Positions 28,453-37,887 of a stretch of 64,000 nucleotides of DNA are shown here, piece after piece. The notes under the pieces were generated by a model. The model saw only the letters and a list, made by a program, of their open reading frames with translations. It searched no databases and was not told where the DNA came from. The stretch is from Streptomyces cadmiisoli (lineage in GTDB: Bacteria > Actinomycetota > Actinomycetes > Streptomycetales > Streptomycetaceae), in contig NZ_CP030073.1 in assembly GCF_003261055.1 (NCBI RefSeq), positions 3,844,001 to 3,908,000 of the forward strand. The letters are read 5' to 3'. The position numbers were made by a program, and so were the translations under genes. Positions within the stretch are counted from its first letter, which is position 1. Every line of letters starts with the position of its first letter.

Positions 28453-30927
28453 CTACAGCTTCTCGACCGGCGCGTACCTCAGCAGCAGACGCTTCGGCTT
28501 CGTGTCCCCGAAGTCGATGGTCGCCTCGGCGTTCCCGCCGGTGCCCTTCACCGCGACGACGGTGCCGAGCCCGAACTGGTCGTGGGTCACCCGGTCCCCC
28601 ACCGCGAGGGAGACCACCGGCTTCTCCGACGTCCTGCGGGTGGCGAACCCGGACGCGCCCGACGCCGACGAGCGGGACCGGGACGAGGACAGGGATGCCG
28701 CCACCGGCGAGACCGGGCCGGCCGGTGCCGCGCCGCCGCCCGTGCGCTTCCAGTCCACGTGCGCCGGGGGGATCTCCTCCAGGAACCGGGAGGGCGGGTT
28801 GTAAGACGGCTGCCCCCAGGCGCTGCGCATCGCCGAGCGGGTCAGATACAGCCGCTCACGCGCGCGCGTGATGCCGACGTACGCCAGGCGGCGCTCCTCC
28901 TCCAGCTCCTTGTTCTCGCCGAGGGCGCGCATGTGCGGGAACACGCCGTCCTCCATGCCGGTCAGGAAGACGACCGGGAACTCCAGGCCCTTGGCGGTGT
29001 GCAGGGTCATCAGGGTGATGACGCCGTCGCCCCCCTCGTCGTCCGGGATCTGGTCGGAGTCGGCGACCAGGGCGACCTGCTCCAGGAAGTCGGACAGCGT
29101 GCCCGACTCGCCCTCGCCGCGCTCCTGCTCGAACTCCAGGGCCACGGCGGCGAGTTCCTGGAGGTTCTCGATGCGGGTCTCGTCCTGCGGGTCGGTGGAC
29201 GCCTGGAGCTCGGCGAGGTAGCCGGTGCGCTCCAGCACGGCTTCCAGGATGGTGGCGGGTCCGGCGCCGGACTCGACGATCGTCCGGAGGTCCTCCATGA
29301 GCGTGTTGAAGCGCTTCACGGCGTTCGTGGAGCGGGCGGCCATGCCGTACGCCTCGTCGACCCGCTTCAGCGCCTGCGGGAAGCTGATCCGCTCCCGCTG
29401 GGCGAGGGCGTCGACCATCGCCTCCGCGCGGTCGCCGATGCCGCGCTTGGGGACGTTCAGGATGCGGCGCAGCGGGACCGAGTCCTCCGGGTTGGACAGC
29501 ACCCGCAGGTAGGCCAGGACGTCCCGGACCTCCTTGCGCTCGTAGAAGCGGACGCCGCCGACGACCTTGTAGGGCAGGCCGACGCGGATGAAGACCTCCT
29601 CGAAGACACGGGACTGGGCGTTCGTGCGGTAGAAGACGGCGACGTCGCCGGACTTCGCCTCGCCCGTGTCCGTGAGGCGGTCTATCTCGTCGGCGACGAA
29701 CTGCGCCTCGTCGTGCTCGGTGTCGGCCACGTAGCCGGTGATGCGGGCGCCGGCGCCCGCATTGGTCCACAGGTTCTTGGGGCGGCGGGACTCGTTGCGC
29801 TCGATGACGGCGTTGGCCGCGGTGAGGATCGTCTGGGTGGAGCGGTAGTTCTGCTCCAGCAGGATCGTCGTCGCGTCCGGGTAGTCCTCCTCGAACTGGA
29901 GGATGTTGCGGATCGTCGCGCCGCGGAAGGCGTAGATCGACTGGTCGGCGTCGCCCACCACGCACAGCTCGGCGGGGGGCAGGTCGTCCGGGCCGGGCGG
30001 TACGTCCTCGTCGTGCGTGCCGGTGCCGACGAGTTCGCGCACCAGGGCGTACTGGGCGTGGTTGGTGTCCTGGTACTCGTCGACGAGGACGTGGCGGAAG
30101 CGGCGGCGGTAGTGCTCGGCGACGTCCGGGAAGGCGCGCAGCAGATTGACCGTCGTCATGATCAGGTCGTCGAAGTCGAGCGCGTTCGCCTCGCGCAGCC
30201 GCGACTGGTACAGGGCGTAGGCCTGGGCGAGGGTCTTCTCGAAGCCGTCGGTGGCCTGGGCGGCGAAGTCCTCCTCGTCGATCAGCTCGTTCTTCAGGTT
30301 GCTGATCTTGGCGCTGAAGGACTTCGGCGGATAGCGCTTGGGGTCGAGGTCCAGGTCGCGGCAGACCAGGGCCATCAGGCGCTTGCTGTCGGCGGCGTCG
30401 TAGATCGAGAACGACGAGGTGAAGCCGAGCCTCTTGCTCTCGCGGCGCAGGATCCGCACGCACGCGCTGTGGAAGGTCATGACCCACATGGCGTTCGCGC
30501 GCGGGCCGACGAGGTGCTCGACGCGCTCCTTCATCTCGCCGGCGGCCTTGTTGGTGAAGGTGATCGCGAGGACCTGGCCGGGGTGCACCCCCCGCTCGGC
30601 GAGCAGGTACGCGATGCGGTGGGTGAGCACGCGGGTCTTGCCGGAGCCGGCGCCGGCCACGATCAGCAGCGGGGAGCCGGAGTGGACGACGGCGGCGCCC
30701 TGGTTGTCGTTGAGCCCCTCCAGGAGCGCGGCGGAGTCCACGGCGGGGCGCGGGGCGCCGTCGCGGTAGTACGCGTCGCGGTCCGGGGGCGCGTCGAACT
30801 TCCCGCCGAACAGATCGTCCGGGACCGGCTCCGGTACGTGATCGTCCTCGGGCGGCGGCGGGGGCTCCTCGTGGGCCCGCGGGGCCTGGAGGTCCGCCAG
30901 GAAGCTGTCGTCAAAGAGGCTGCTCAT
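28453..30927 (-). CDS. pcrA: ATP-dependent DNA helicase PcrA (UvrD/Rep family)
   Basis: An 824-residue superfamily-1A 3'-5' helicase that acts in repair, in replication restart and in removing RecA or RNA polymerase from DNA. Walker A is AGAGSGKT at about 91-98. The Q-motif segment LNDNQGAAV precedes it, Walker B is VLVDEYQDTNH, and later motifs include QNYRSTQTIL and VLTGMEDGVFPH-type sequence. The first ~60 residues are a streptomycete-type acidic extension, and the C-terminus ends with the RNA-polymerase-binding, Tudor-like segment (VGDRVTHDQFGLGTVVAV). ATG is at 30927. It is divergent from the NlpC/P60 gene and has its own terminator. Confidence 0.97.
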   Translation of the reverse strand: MSSLFDDSFLADLQAPRAHEEPPPPPEDDHVPEPVPDDLFGGKFDAPPDRDAYYRDGAPRPAVDSAALLEGLNDNQGAAVVHSGSPLLIVAGAGSGKTRVLTHRIAYLLAERGVHPGQVLAITFTNKAAGEMKERVEHLVGPRANAMWVMTFHSACVRILRRESKRLGFTSSFSIYDAADSKRLMALVCRDLDLDPKRYPPKSFSAKISNLKNELIDEEDFAAQATDGFEKTLAQAYALYQSRLREANALDFDDLIMTTVNLLRAFPDVAEHYRRRFRHVLVDEYQDTNHAQYALVRELVGTGTHDEDVPPGPDDLPPAELCVVGDADQSIYAFRGATIRNILQFEEDYPDATTILLEQNYRSTQTILTAANAVIERNESRRPKNLWTNAGAGARITGYVADTEHDEAQFVADEIDRLTDTGEAKSGDVAVFYRTNAQSRVFEEVFIRVGLPYKVVGGVRFYERKEVRDVLAYLRVLSNPEDSVPLRRILNVPKRGIGDRAEAMVDALAQRERISFPQALKRVDEAYGMAARSTNAVKRFNTLMEDLRTIVESGAGPATILEAVLERTGYLAELQASTDPQDETRIENLQELAAVALEFEQERGEGESGTLSDFLEQVALVADSDQIPDDEGGDGVITLMTLHTAKGLEFPVVFLTGMEDGVFPHMRALGENKELEEERRLAYVGITRARERLYLTRSAMRSAWGQPSYNPPSRFLEEIPPAHVDWKRTGGGAAPAGPVSPVAASLSSSRSRSSASGASGFATRRTSEKPVVSLAVGDRVTHDQFGLGTVVAVKGTGGNAEATIDFGDTKPKRLLLRYAPVEKL

Positions 30928-31149
30928 CGCTCTCCGAGTCTAGGGCGCCCCACCGACAACCCGGGGCCGCCCCGGGAACATCGCGGCGGGAACGTGTTCG
31001 ATCTTGAGCGGTGAGGCGGGCGTCACATCGCCCCCGGGGGCCGGCGACCTGCGGGTCCCTTCCGCCTCACCCTCCGGCGGCGCCCCGCTACCGCCCGCAA
31101 CCACTGACTGAAGGTCACGAAAATGTATCGGGCATATCACCCACCAACC

Positions 31150-31179
31150 TTCACACGCGCCACACGAGTTGGCTACCGT
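31150..31179 (+). promoter_or_regulatory. Promoter of the c-di-AMP-controlled hydrolase gene
   Basis: TTCACA (31150-31155), 18 nt, then TACCGT (31174-31179), placing the transcript start near 31186, just before the riboswitch. This gives a leader of about 215 nt. Confidence 0.55.
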
Positions 31180-31224
31180 TCCGGGCAGGCCGTACGACCC
31201 CCACCGGCGAACGACGCCGGGCCG

Positions 31225-31400
31225 TACGGCCTCCGCCGAATCCGGAGCCCACGCGGCAGCCGGAGCCGGGGACCCAACCGACTTTGGGGTGAATCGGTCC
31301 AACTCCTCCACGGGGAGGGACCGTAGGGCAACCCTTCCGAACCACCCGCCCGAACCCGACAGCTAACCCGGTAGGCGGCCCATGGAAGGAGTCGCCTCCT
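31225..31400 (+). ncRNA. ydaO-type c-di-AMP riboswitch
   Basis: The leader carries the conserved blocks of the ydaO/yuaA class in order: CCGAATCCGGAG (31236-31247), GCCGGGGACCCA (31265-31276), GGGGTGAAT (31286-31294), CTTCCGAACC-type sequence (from 31334), then CCGACAGCTAACCCGG (31356-31371). The closing stem pairs CCGCC (31233-31237) with GGCGG (31374-31378). This class senses c-di-AMP and in actinobacteria controls cell-wall hydrolase genes. Just after it, AAGGAG (31386-31391) and CTCCTT (31396-31401) form a hairpin around the ribosome site, a likely expression platform. Confidence 0.92.
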
Positions 31401-32588
31401 TTGGCGTCGCACCGCAAGTCGCGTCCCACGGGCGCGCGCGTCGCAGGCATACGCACCCCCGCGCTCGCGACGGCTGCCCTCACCTCGGTGGCCCTGCTCT
31501 CCCAGACGGCCGAGGCGGCTCCCTCGACCGACGACAAGCCGAGCCTCGAAGAAGTCGAGAAGAAGGTCGACGACCTCTACCGCCAGGCGGAGTCGGCGAC
31601 CGAGAAGTACAACGCGGCCAAGGAGAAGACCGCGAAGCAGCGCAAGCGCGTCGACACCCTCCTGGACGACGTCGCCCAGCGCACCCAGAAACTCAACGAC
31701 GCCCGCGAGGAGCTGGGCTCGTTCGCGGCGGCCCAGTACCGCACCGGGGCGTCCGCCCCCGACACCGCGACCTTCCTGCTCGCGGACTCGCCGCAGGACT
31801 ACTTCGACCAGACCCAGCTGATGGGCCGGCTGACCAGCCGGCAGAAGGACGCGGTCGACGACTACTTCACCGAGCAGTCCGCGACCATGAAGAAGCGCCA
31901 GGAGGCCGCCGACGGCCTCGGAACGCTCACCGAGTCGCAGAGCGATCTGCGGACGGCCAAGGCGACCGTCCAGCAGAAGCTCTCCGACGCGCGCGAACTG
32001 CTGTCGCGGCTGACCGCCGAGGAGAAGGCGCGGCTCGCGGCGATCGAGAAGGAGAAGCAGGAGGAGGCCGAGCGCAAGGCCGCCGAGCTCGCGCGCGTAC
32101 AGGCGGAGGAGCAGCGGCGCCAGGAGGCCGCCGCACAGGAGCAGCAGGAGCAGGAGACGGCCGGCAGCTCGTCGGGCGGCACCGAGACCGGCTCCGGCTC
32201 GGACACCGGCGCGTCCGACTCGGCCTACGGCACCAAGGCCGAGAGGGCGCTCGCCTTCGCCCGCGCGCAGATCGGCAAGCCGTACGTCTGGGGCGCGACC
32301 GGCCCCGACTCCTACGACTGCTCCGGCCTGACCCTGGGCGCCTGGAAGGCGGCCGGCGTGTCCCTCCCGCGCACCACGTACGACCAGGTGAACGCGGGCA
32401 CGACGGTCTCCCTCGCCGCGGCCCAGCCCGGTGACCTGGTCTTCTTCTACGACGACGTCACCCACGTGGGCATCTACATCGGCAACGGCATGATGATCCA
32501 CGCCCCGAAGCCCGGCACGTACGTGCGCGAGGAGTCGATCTACTACGACGGCGAGTCGTCCATCCACAGCGTGGTGCGACCGGCCTGA
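31401..32588 (+). CDS. NlpC/P60 family secreted peptidoglycan hydrolase
   Basis: A 395-residue secreted endopeptidase that cleaves stem peptides in peptidoglycan. A signal peptide covers about residues 1-40 (Arg/Lys-rich start, cleavage near AEAAP). A long coiled coil follows (50-260), rich in Lys, Glu and Ala, then a Gly/Ser linker. The C-terminal NlpC/P60 domain has catalytic Cys307 (YDCSGL), His355 (THVGIYIGNG) and a third polar residue near His367. The start is TTG at 31401, 9 nt after GAAGGAG. Expression is governed by the c-di-AMP riboswitch immediately upstream. It is a paralogue of the gene at 34693. Confidence 0.95.
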   Translation: MASHRKSRPTGARVAGIRTPALATAALTSVALLSQTAEAAPSTDDKPSLEEVEKKVDDLYRQAESATEKYNAAKEKTAKQRKRVDTLLDDVAQRTQKLNDAREELGSFAAAQYRTGASAPDTATFLLADSPQDYFDQTQLMGRLTSRQKDAVDDYFTEQSATMKKRQEAADGLGTLTESQSDLRTAKATVQQKLSDARELLSRLTAEEKARLAAIEKEKQEEAERKAAELARVQAEEQRRQEAAAQEQQEQETAGSSSGGTETGSGSDTGASDSAYGTKAERALAFARAQIGKPYVWGATGPDSYDCSGLTLGAWKAAGVSLPRTTYDQVNAGTTVSLAAAQPGDLVFFYDDVTHVGIYIGNGMMIHAPKPGTYVREESIYYDGESSIHSVVRPA

Positions 32589-32715
32589 CGAGGAGGGCGC
32601 GGGGCGCGCGCTCCGGGCGGGCCCGGCCCGTACCGGTGCCGCGCCCGCGTGGTTTTCCGCCGGTACGCGCGCGTGCCCCGGCCGCCGGGCCCGCGAAGAT
32701 CCATAGCATCGGCGC

Positions 32716-33708
32716 ATGTCCGGCACCTCACCCCTCCGCGCCTGGTGGGCGCGGCATCCACCGGCGGCCGGAGCCGCCGTCATGGCGACCGGCATCGTCT
32801 CGGTCGGCCTGTACCTGGAGGGCTACGAGGTCCTGTCCCTGGTCTTCCTCGCGGTCGCCTGCGCCGCGTGGCTCGCGCTGGCGGCACAGTTCCTCGTACG
32901 GCTGGTGCGGCAGCCGCAGCGCTGGATGAGCGAGGCGGCGACACCCGCGGCGCTCACCGCCGTCGCCGCGACCGCCGTTCTCGGCACCCGCTTCTCCGCG
33001 CTGGGGTGGCAGACCCTGGCCGCGGCGCTGCTGGCGTCGGCGGCCGTGCTGTGGGCGGTGCTGCTGACCGTCGCGGTGCGGCACCGGCGGCGCCGCATGC
33101 CGGGGTCGGTGTTCCTCGGCACGGTGGCGACCGAAGCGCTCGCCGTGCTCGGCGCGACCCTCGCGAAGGCCGAGTCGGCGGCGTGGCTCGCGCACGCGGC
33201 GCTCGTGCTGTTCTGGCTGGGCCTCGTGCTGTACGGCTTCGCCCTGGCCCGCTTCGACCTGCGGCAGGTGGTCGAGGGGGCCGGCGACCAGTGGATCGCG
33301 TGCGGCGCCCTGGCGATCTCGGCGCTGGCCGGAGCGCGGCTGATCGCCGCCGACGGGCCGGACCTCTACCTGTGGAACGACGACGCCGACGGTGTGCTGC
33401 GCACCATGACCGGCGCCCTGCTCGTACTCGATCTGGCCTGGTACGCGGTCCTTCTCGTCGCCGAGATCGTCCGGCCGCGTCCGGGGTACGACGTGCGGCG
33501 CTGGGCCACCGTCTTCCCGATGGGGATGACGGCGGCGGCGACATCGGCCGTCGCCTCCACGATGGACGTTCCGTGGCTCGACGTGCCCGGCGAGGTGCTG
33601 CTGTGGATCGCCGTGGCCGCGTGGCTCGCGGCGGCCGTCGGGACGCTCATGGCGGCCCGGGAGGCCGTCCGCGGCACGCCGCCCACGCCCCCGCGCGCCG
33701 GTCCGTGA
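32716..33708 (+). CDS. TehA/SLAC1-type transporter family membrane protein
   Basis: A 330-residue polytopic membrane protein with about ten hydrophobic segments, resembling the tellurite-resistance/dicarboxylate transporter (TDT) family (MATGIVSVGLYLEGYEVLS at the start of TM1; FWLGLVLYGFALARFD; FPMGMTAAATSAVASTMD). Such proteins are anion channels or exporters; the substrate cannot be read from sequence. No ribosome site precedes ATG 32716, but TAGCAT at 32704-32709 is correctly placed for a leaderless transcript. It sits between two NlpC/P60 genes. Confidence 0.82.
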   Translation: MSGTSPLRAWWARHPPAAGAAVMATGIVSVGLYLEGYEVLSLVFLAVACAAWLALAAQFLVRLVRQPQRWMSEAATPAALTAVAATAVLGTRFSALGWQTLAAALLASAAVLWAVLLTVAVRHRRRRMPGSVFLGTVATEALAVLGATLAKAESAAWLAHAALVLFWLGLVLYGFALARFDLRQVVEGAGDQWIACGALAISALAGARLIAADGPDLYLWNDDADGVLRTMTGALLVLDLAWYAVLLVAEIVRPRPGYDVRRWATVFPMGMTAAATSAVASTMDVPWLDVPGEVLLWIAVAAWLAAAVGTLMAAREAVRGTPPTPPRAGP

Positions 33709-33763
33709 GAGCGGGCCCCGGACACCTCCGCGGCCCCCGGCAGCCCTCGCTCGCCGGGCGCGC

Positions 33764-34117
33764 TCAGGTCCAGAGGACCGCGATGAAGACGTTCGCCGTG
33801 GTCAGCAGTCCGACCAGGCCGAACGCGCCCTTGTCCACCTTCTCCTCGTCGCGTTTCACATAGACGAGGCCGAGGATCACGATCAGCAGGGCCAGCTTCA
33901 CGCCGATCTTGATGTTGTTGACGGCCTGGTCGTCGGCCTCGTTGAGACCGACCAGGATCACGCCGGTGACCAGCATGGTCAGCGCACCGTGCAGCATGGC
34001 GGGGCCGAATCGGGCGGTGCCCTCGCCCATCGCCTTCATCTGGGTGAGGAAACCACCGAGGAGGGAGGCGATACCGATGATGTGCAGGCCGACGAAGAGG
34101 TGGATGAGTACGTCCAT
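33764..34117 (-). CDS. Small four-TM membrane protein
   Basis: A 117-residue integral membrane protein with hydrophobic segments at about 4-24, 42-60, 72-88 and 98-115, separated by short charged loops (GLNEADDQAVNN, then VYVKRDEEKVDKG). The function is unknown; similar proteins are widespread in streptomycetes. ATG at 34117 is preceded by TAGGCT seven bases upstream and no ribosome site, suggesting leaderless transcription. The longer frame upstream consists of repeats and is not coding. Confidence 0.75.
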   Translation of the reverse strand: MDVLIHLFVGLHIIGIASLLGGFLTQMKAMGEGTARFGPAMLHGALTMLVTGVILVGLNEADDQAVNNIKIGVKLALLIVILGLVYVKRDEEKVDKGAFGLVGLLTTANVFIAVLWT

Positions 34118-34692
34118 GGCCGGGAGCCTAATCAGCGGCCCGGACCCGGCCCGCACCGGGCTTCGGCTCCCCGCCCGCACCGGACATCGGCTCCCGGCCC
34201 GCACCGGTCGGCGCCCCCGTGCGCCGGCCGGGACCGGACGCCGCCGGGCAGGGAGCCGGGCCCGGCCGACTGGATGCATATATGCGCTCCATAGCACCTC
34301 CGGACTCACACCCGTCCCGGAACCGTGACATCGGTCATCGCTCAGCGTGAAGGCGTCCGCCGCGAATCGGGATCACGGTCACATACGGTCACCTCGCGCT
34401 CCCCTCACGCCAGTTCCGCACATCGCGTCACCGGATCGTCACACCCGGGTCTAGCGTCCTCCACCAGGTGACCGGCTCCCCAAGGCCGCCCGGGCCAGGG
34501 GCGGCAGTCGGACATCACCGCCGAGAAGGTCCGGCGGCGACCCAGCTCCCCCTGCGCGGGCCGCCGCCGGACGCGGACCGCGTCGGGGCGGACCGCGTCC
34601 GTCCGGTGGCCGTACCGACCCGGTGGTCGCACGGCCGCACGGCGGTCCGGCCGCACGGCCGTCGGAGACGTACGAAAGGACGTGCAGTCCAC
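34118..34692. other. 575-nt intergenic region upstream of the second NlpC/P60 gene
   Basis: Contains three imperfect 24-bp repeats (CCCGCACCG starts at about 34150-34220), an AT-rich palindrome GCATATATGC (34276-34285) and direct repeats of CGGTCAC near 34377-34393. A long, very GC-rich leader follows. No riboswitch of the ydaO class and no gene are visible. Confidence 0.5.
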
Positions 34693-35751
34693 GTGGCAGC
34701 CCACCGCAAGCCCCGGCAACGCTCGGCCCAGGGCGCCAAGGCCCGTACGGCGGCCACCATCGCCCTCGCCGGCGCGGCGACCGCGACGGGCGTCGACGGC
34801 GTCGGACACGCCGAGCCGCAGCTGACGCCGGGACAGGTCGAGGCGAAGGTGGACAAGCTGTACCAGGAGGCCGAGGTCGCCACCGAGAAGTACAACGGGG
34901 CGAAGGAGAAGGCCAAGGAAGCGGAGCGGCGTCTGGAGGCGCTGCGGGACGAGGCGGCCCGCAAGGAGGAGCGGCTCAACTCGGCGCGGGGCGCGCTGGG
35001 TTCGTTCGCCGCCGCGCAGTACCGGGGCGGCGGCCTCGACCCCGCCCTGCAACTCGCGCTGTCCGACGACCCCGACCGGTACCTCGACGGCGCCGCTTTC
35101 GCCGAACGGGCCGGCGACCGGCAGACCGCCGCCGTGACGCGGGTGCGCGGCCAGCTGCGGGAGATCGAGCAGCTGCGCGGCGCCGCACGCCTGGAACTGG
35201 CCTCGCTCCGGTCGCGGCAGGCCGAACTGAAACGCCACAAGAAGACCGTCACCGACAAGCTGGGTGATGCCCGGCGACTGCTGTCCCGGCTGACGGCCGA
35301 GGAGCGGGCGCAGCTCGCGGCGGACGGCGGCACCGACCGCGCCACCCGGGCCGCCGGGCAGCGGGACGGCCTGACCGCGCCGGGCACGGCCGAGGCGCCC
35401 AACGCCCGCGCCGCGGCCGCCGTCTCCTACGCCCACCAGAAGCTCGGCAGCCCCTACGTCTGGGGCGCCACCGGCCCGAACGCCTTCGACTGCTCGGGCC
35501 TGATCCAGGCCGCCTACCGCTCCGCCGGCGTCTCCCTGCCCCGCACCACCTACGCCCAGATCGACTCCGGCCGCCGCGTCTCCCGCTCCGAACTCCTCCC
35601 CGGCGACCTGGTGTTCTTCTACTCGGGGATCAGTCACGTCGGCATCTACATCGGCAACGGGCAGATGATCCACGCCCCGAACCCCTCGTCCCCGGTGCGG
35701 CTGGCCCCGATCGACCAGATGCCCTTCGCGGGGGCGACGCGGGTGGTGTGA
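34693..35751 (+). CDS. NlpC/P60 family secreted peptidoglycan hydrolase (paralogue)
   Basis: A 352-residue secreted hydrolase with the same plan as the 31401 gene: basic signal peptide (about 1-38), coiled coil (45-210), short linker, NlpC/P60 domain with Cys267 (FDCSGL) and His315 (SHVGIYIGNG). Both N-termini read AxHRKxR and both share TAEExAxLAA before the linker, so they are duplicates. GTG at 34693 follows GAAAGGA by 11 nt; the alternative upstream frame is unsupported. Unlike its paralogue it lacks a c-di-AMP riboswitch, so the two are probably regulated differently. Confidence 0.94.
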   Translation: MAAHRKPRQRSAQGAKARTAATIALAGAATATGVDGVGHAEPQLTPGQVEAKVDKLYQEAEVATEKYNGAKEKAKEAERRLEALRDEAARKEERLNSARGALGSFAAAQYRGGGLDPALQLALSDDPDRYLDGAAFAERAGDRQTAAVTRVRGQLREIEQLRGAARLELASLRSRQAELKRHKKTVTDKLGDARRLLSRLTAEERAQLAADGGTDRATRAAGQRDGLTAPGTAEAPNARAAAAVSYAHQKLGSPYVWGATGPNAFDCSGLIQAAYRSAGVSLPRTTYAQIDSGRRVSRSELLPGDLVFFYSGISHVGIYIGNGQMIHAPNPSSPVRLAPIDQMPFAGATRVV

Positions 35752-35809
35752 GCCGGGCGGGCGCGGCCCCCGGCCCGCCTTCCGTCCGGCGCCACGACCG
35801 GACCGCCCC

Positions 35810-36556
35810 TCACACCAGCCGTCGCGCCGTGGCCCACCGGGTCAGCTCGTGCCGGTTGGAGAGCTGGAGCTTGCGCAGCACCGCCGAGACATGGGACTCG
35901 ACCGTCTTGACGGAGATGAAGAGCTGCTTGGCGATCTCCTTGTACGCGTAGCCGCGGGCGATCAGCCGGAGCACCTCGCGCTCGCGCTGGGTCAGACGGT
36001 CCAGGTCCTCGTCGACGGGCGGCGCGTCCGTGGACGCGAACGCGTCGAGGACGAAGCCGGCCAGGCGGGGGGAGAAGACCGCGTCGCCCTCCTGGACCCG
36101 GAACACGGAGTCCACCAGGTCCGTGCCCGTGATCGTCTTGGTCACATATCCCCGCGCGCCGCCGCGGATCACGCCGATGACGTCCTCCGCGGCGTCGGAG
36201 ACGGACAGCGCGAGGAAGCGGACCGGCCGCTCGGCGTCGGCCATCAACGCGGCGCAGCGGCGCAGGACTTCGACCCCGCCGCCACCCGGGAGGTGCACAT
36301 CGAGGAGGACGACCTCCGGCCGGGTCGCGGTGATGACCGTGACCGCCTGGTCGACGTCCGCGGCCTCGCCGACGACCTCGACGCCGGTCTGCTCGGTGCG
36401 GCCGATCTCGGCCTGCACGCCCGTGCGGAACATGCGGTGGTCGTCGACGAGCACCACGCGCACGTGCCGCCGGGCCGCACCGCCGCCCGGCGACTGGGCG
36501 GGCTCGGCCGCCTCTCCCGCTCCCGCAGTACCGTTCGCCTCGGTCGGGTCGCTCAT
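35810..36556 (-). CDS. LuxR-family two-component response regulator
   Basis: A 248-residue NarL/LuxR-type regulator. The receiver domain (32-155) has Asp38-Asp39 and phospho-acceptor Asp86 (EVVLLDVHLPG); the conserved Lys is in GYVTKTI. The DNA-binding domain (about 185-240) reads LTQREREVLRLIARGY, then KTVESHVSAVLRKL. Its ATG overlaps the stop of the sensor kinase gene (ATGA at 36553-36556), so the two form a coupled pair. With the PspC-kinase upstream and the divergent PspC membrane protein, this resembles an envelope-stress LiaRS-type system. Confidence 0.95.
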   Translation of the reverse strand: MSDPTEANGTAGAGEAAEPAQSPGGGAARRHVRVVLVDDHRMFRTGVQAEIGRTEQTGVEVVGEAADVDQAVTVITATRPEVVLLDVHLPGGGGVEVLRRCAALMADAERPVRFLALSVSDAAEDVIGVIRGGARGYVTKTITGTDLVDSVFRVQEGDAVFSPRLAGFVLDAFASTDAPPVDEDLDRLTQREREVLRLIARGYAYKEIAKQLFISVKTVESHVSAVLRKLQLSNRHELTRWATARRLV

Positions 36557-37887
36557 GACGTCTTCTCCGCCCTCTCCATCTCCAGCTCGACCTCGGTGCC
36601 GCCGCCGGGTACCGCCCGCAGCCGGGCCGTACCGCCGTAGCGCTCCATGCGGCCGATGATCGATTCTCTGACGCCCATGCGGTCCGCGGGTATCGAGTCG
36701 GGATCGAAGCCGGGACCGCGGTCACGGACGGACACGAAGACCTTCTTCCCCTCGACTTCGGCGTAGACCTGCACGGCGCCGCCCTCGCCACCGTACTTGG
36801 CGGCGTTCACCATCGCCTCGCGCGCGGCCTGCATCTGTGCGCCGATCCTCTCGTCGAGCGGGCAGTCCCCGACCACGACGACCTCGATGGGGACGCCGTG
36901 CTTGTCCTCGACCTCGGCGGCGTTGTGCCGGACCGCGTCGGCCAGCGTGGTCGGCTCGTCCGCCTCGTCCTTGCCGGTGCCCTCGGGCTTGTACAGCCAG
37001 GTGCGCAGGTCGCGCTCCTGGGCGCGGGCCAGCCGGCGCACCTCGCCCGCGTTCTCCGCGTTGCGCTGGATCAGGGTCAGGGTGTGCAGCACCGAGTCGT
37101 GGACATGGGCGGCGACCTCCGCGCGCTCCTGGGCGCGGATGCGCATCAGACGTTCCTCGGACAGGTCCTGGGTCATGCGCACGAGGTAGGGACCGGCGAG
37201 CAGCGTGATGCCGACCAGGACCGCGAGGGCCGCCTGGAGGACGGAGCCGAGGTGGGCGGCGGAGCCCTGGAGCACGAAGATGCCGGTGACACCGGCGGTG
37301 ACCAGCAGGACGCCGCCCACCGCGCGCAGCAGGGTGAGGGTGCGTTTGCGGCGGCCGACCTCGACCCAGCGGGCCCGGCGGGCGTTGTCCGCCTGGCGCC
37401 ACACCAGGGCGACGCCCGCGCCGACGAGCACGGTGGGCCAGAGATAGGCCTGGGCGCCGCTGCCCAGATTGACGTTGCCCACGAAGACCATGGCCACCAC
37501 GACCATGAGCAGCAGGGCGACCATCTGGCCCTTGTCGGGCCTGCGGGCCACCAGCTTGCGGCGGCCGTCGGGAGCGGTCTCGGAGGTGACCAGGGAGGGC
37601 GGTTTCTGCGTCTCGACGCCGCCGACGCCGAGCGGCACGAAGAACCAGAACGCGGCGTACAGCAGCGCGCCGAGGCCGTCGGCCATGAACAGGCCGACGA
37701 AGACGAGGCGCACCCAGATCACGGGCAGCCCGAGATGCCCGGCGAGCCCCCGCGCCACGCCACCGAGCCAGCGTCCGTCACTGCTGCGGTAGAGCTTGCG
37801 CGGCGGCCGCGGTTCATCGAGTGGCGCTGCTGCGGTGGCGGCTTCCGGCATGCCATCGATGGTCACACGGTGGGCGGGCGGGAGCAT
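36553..37887 (-). CDS. PspC-domain histidine kinase
   Basis: A 444-residue sensor kinase. Residues 28-90 form a PspC domain (KLYRSSDGRWLGGVARGLAGH, then a TM helix), followed by about five more TM segments to residue 235. The HisKA_3 phosphorylation site is His263 (HVHDSVLHTL), and the HATPase domain has the N-box AREAMVNAAKYGG and G-boxes DRGPGFD and GVRESIIGRM. The PspC module suggests it monitors membrane integrity. ATG at 37887 has a G-rich ribosome site; ATG at 37851 is a possible alternative. It is the first gene of the pair with the LuxR regulator and is divergent from a second PspC gene. Confidence 0.93.
   Translation of the reverse strand: MLPPAHRVTIDGMPEAATAAAPLDEPRPPRKLYRSSDGRWLGGVARGLAGHLGLPVIWVRLVFVGLFMADGLGALLYAAFWFFVPLGVGGVETQKPPSLVTSETAPDGRRKLVARRPDKGQMVALLLMVVVAMVFVGNVNLGSGAQAYLWPTVLVGAGVALVWRQADNARRARWVEVGRRKRTLTLLRAVGGVLLVTAGVTGIFVLQGSAAHLGSVLQAALAVLVGITLLAGPYLVRMTQDLSEERLMRIRAQERAEVAAHVHDSVLHTLTLIQRNAENAGEVRRLARAQERDLRTWLYKPEGTGKDEADEPTTLADAVRHNAAEVEDKHGVPIEVVVVGDCPLDERIGAQMQAAREAMVNAAKYGGEGGAVQVYAEVEGKKVFVSVRDRGPGFDPDSIPADRMGVRESIIGRMERYGGTARLRAVPGGGTEVELEMERAEKTS

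Noticed and set aside
34440..34692. A second c-di-AMP riboswitch in front of the NlpC/P60 paralogue
   Set aside because: The GGGGTGAAT and GACAGCTAACC blocks are absent from this leader.
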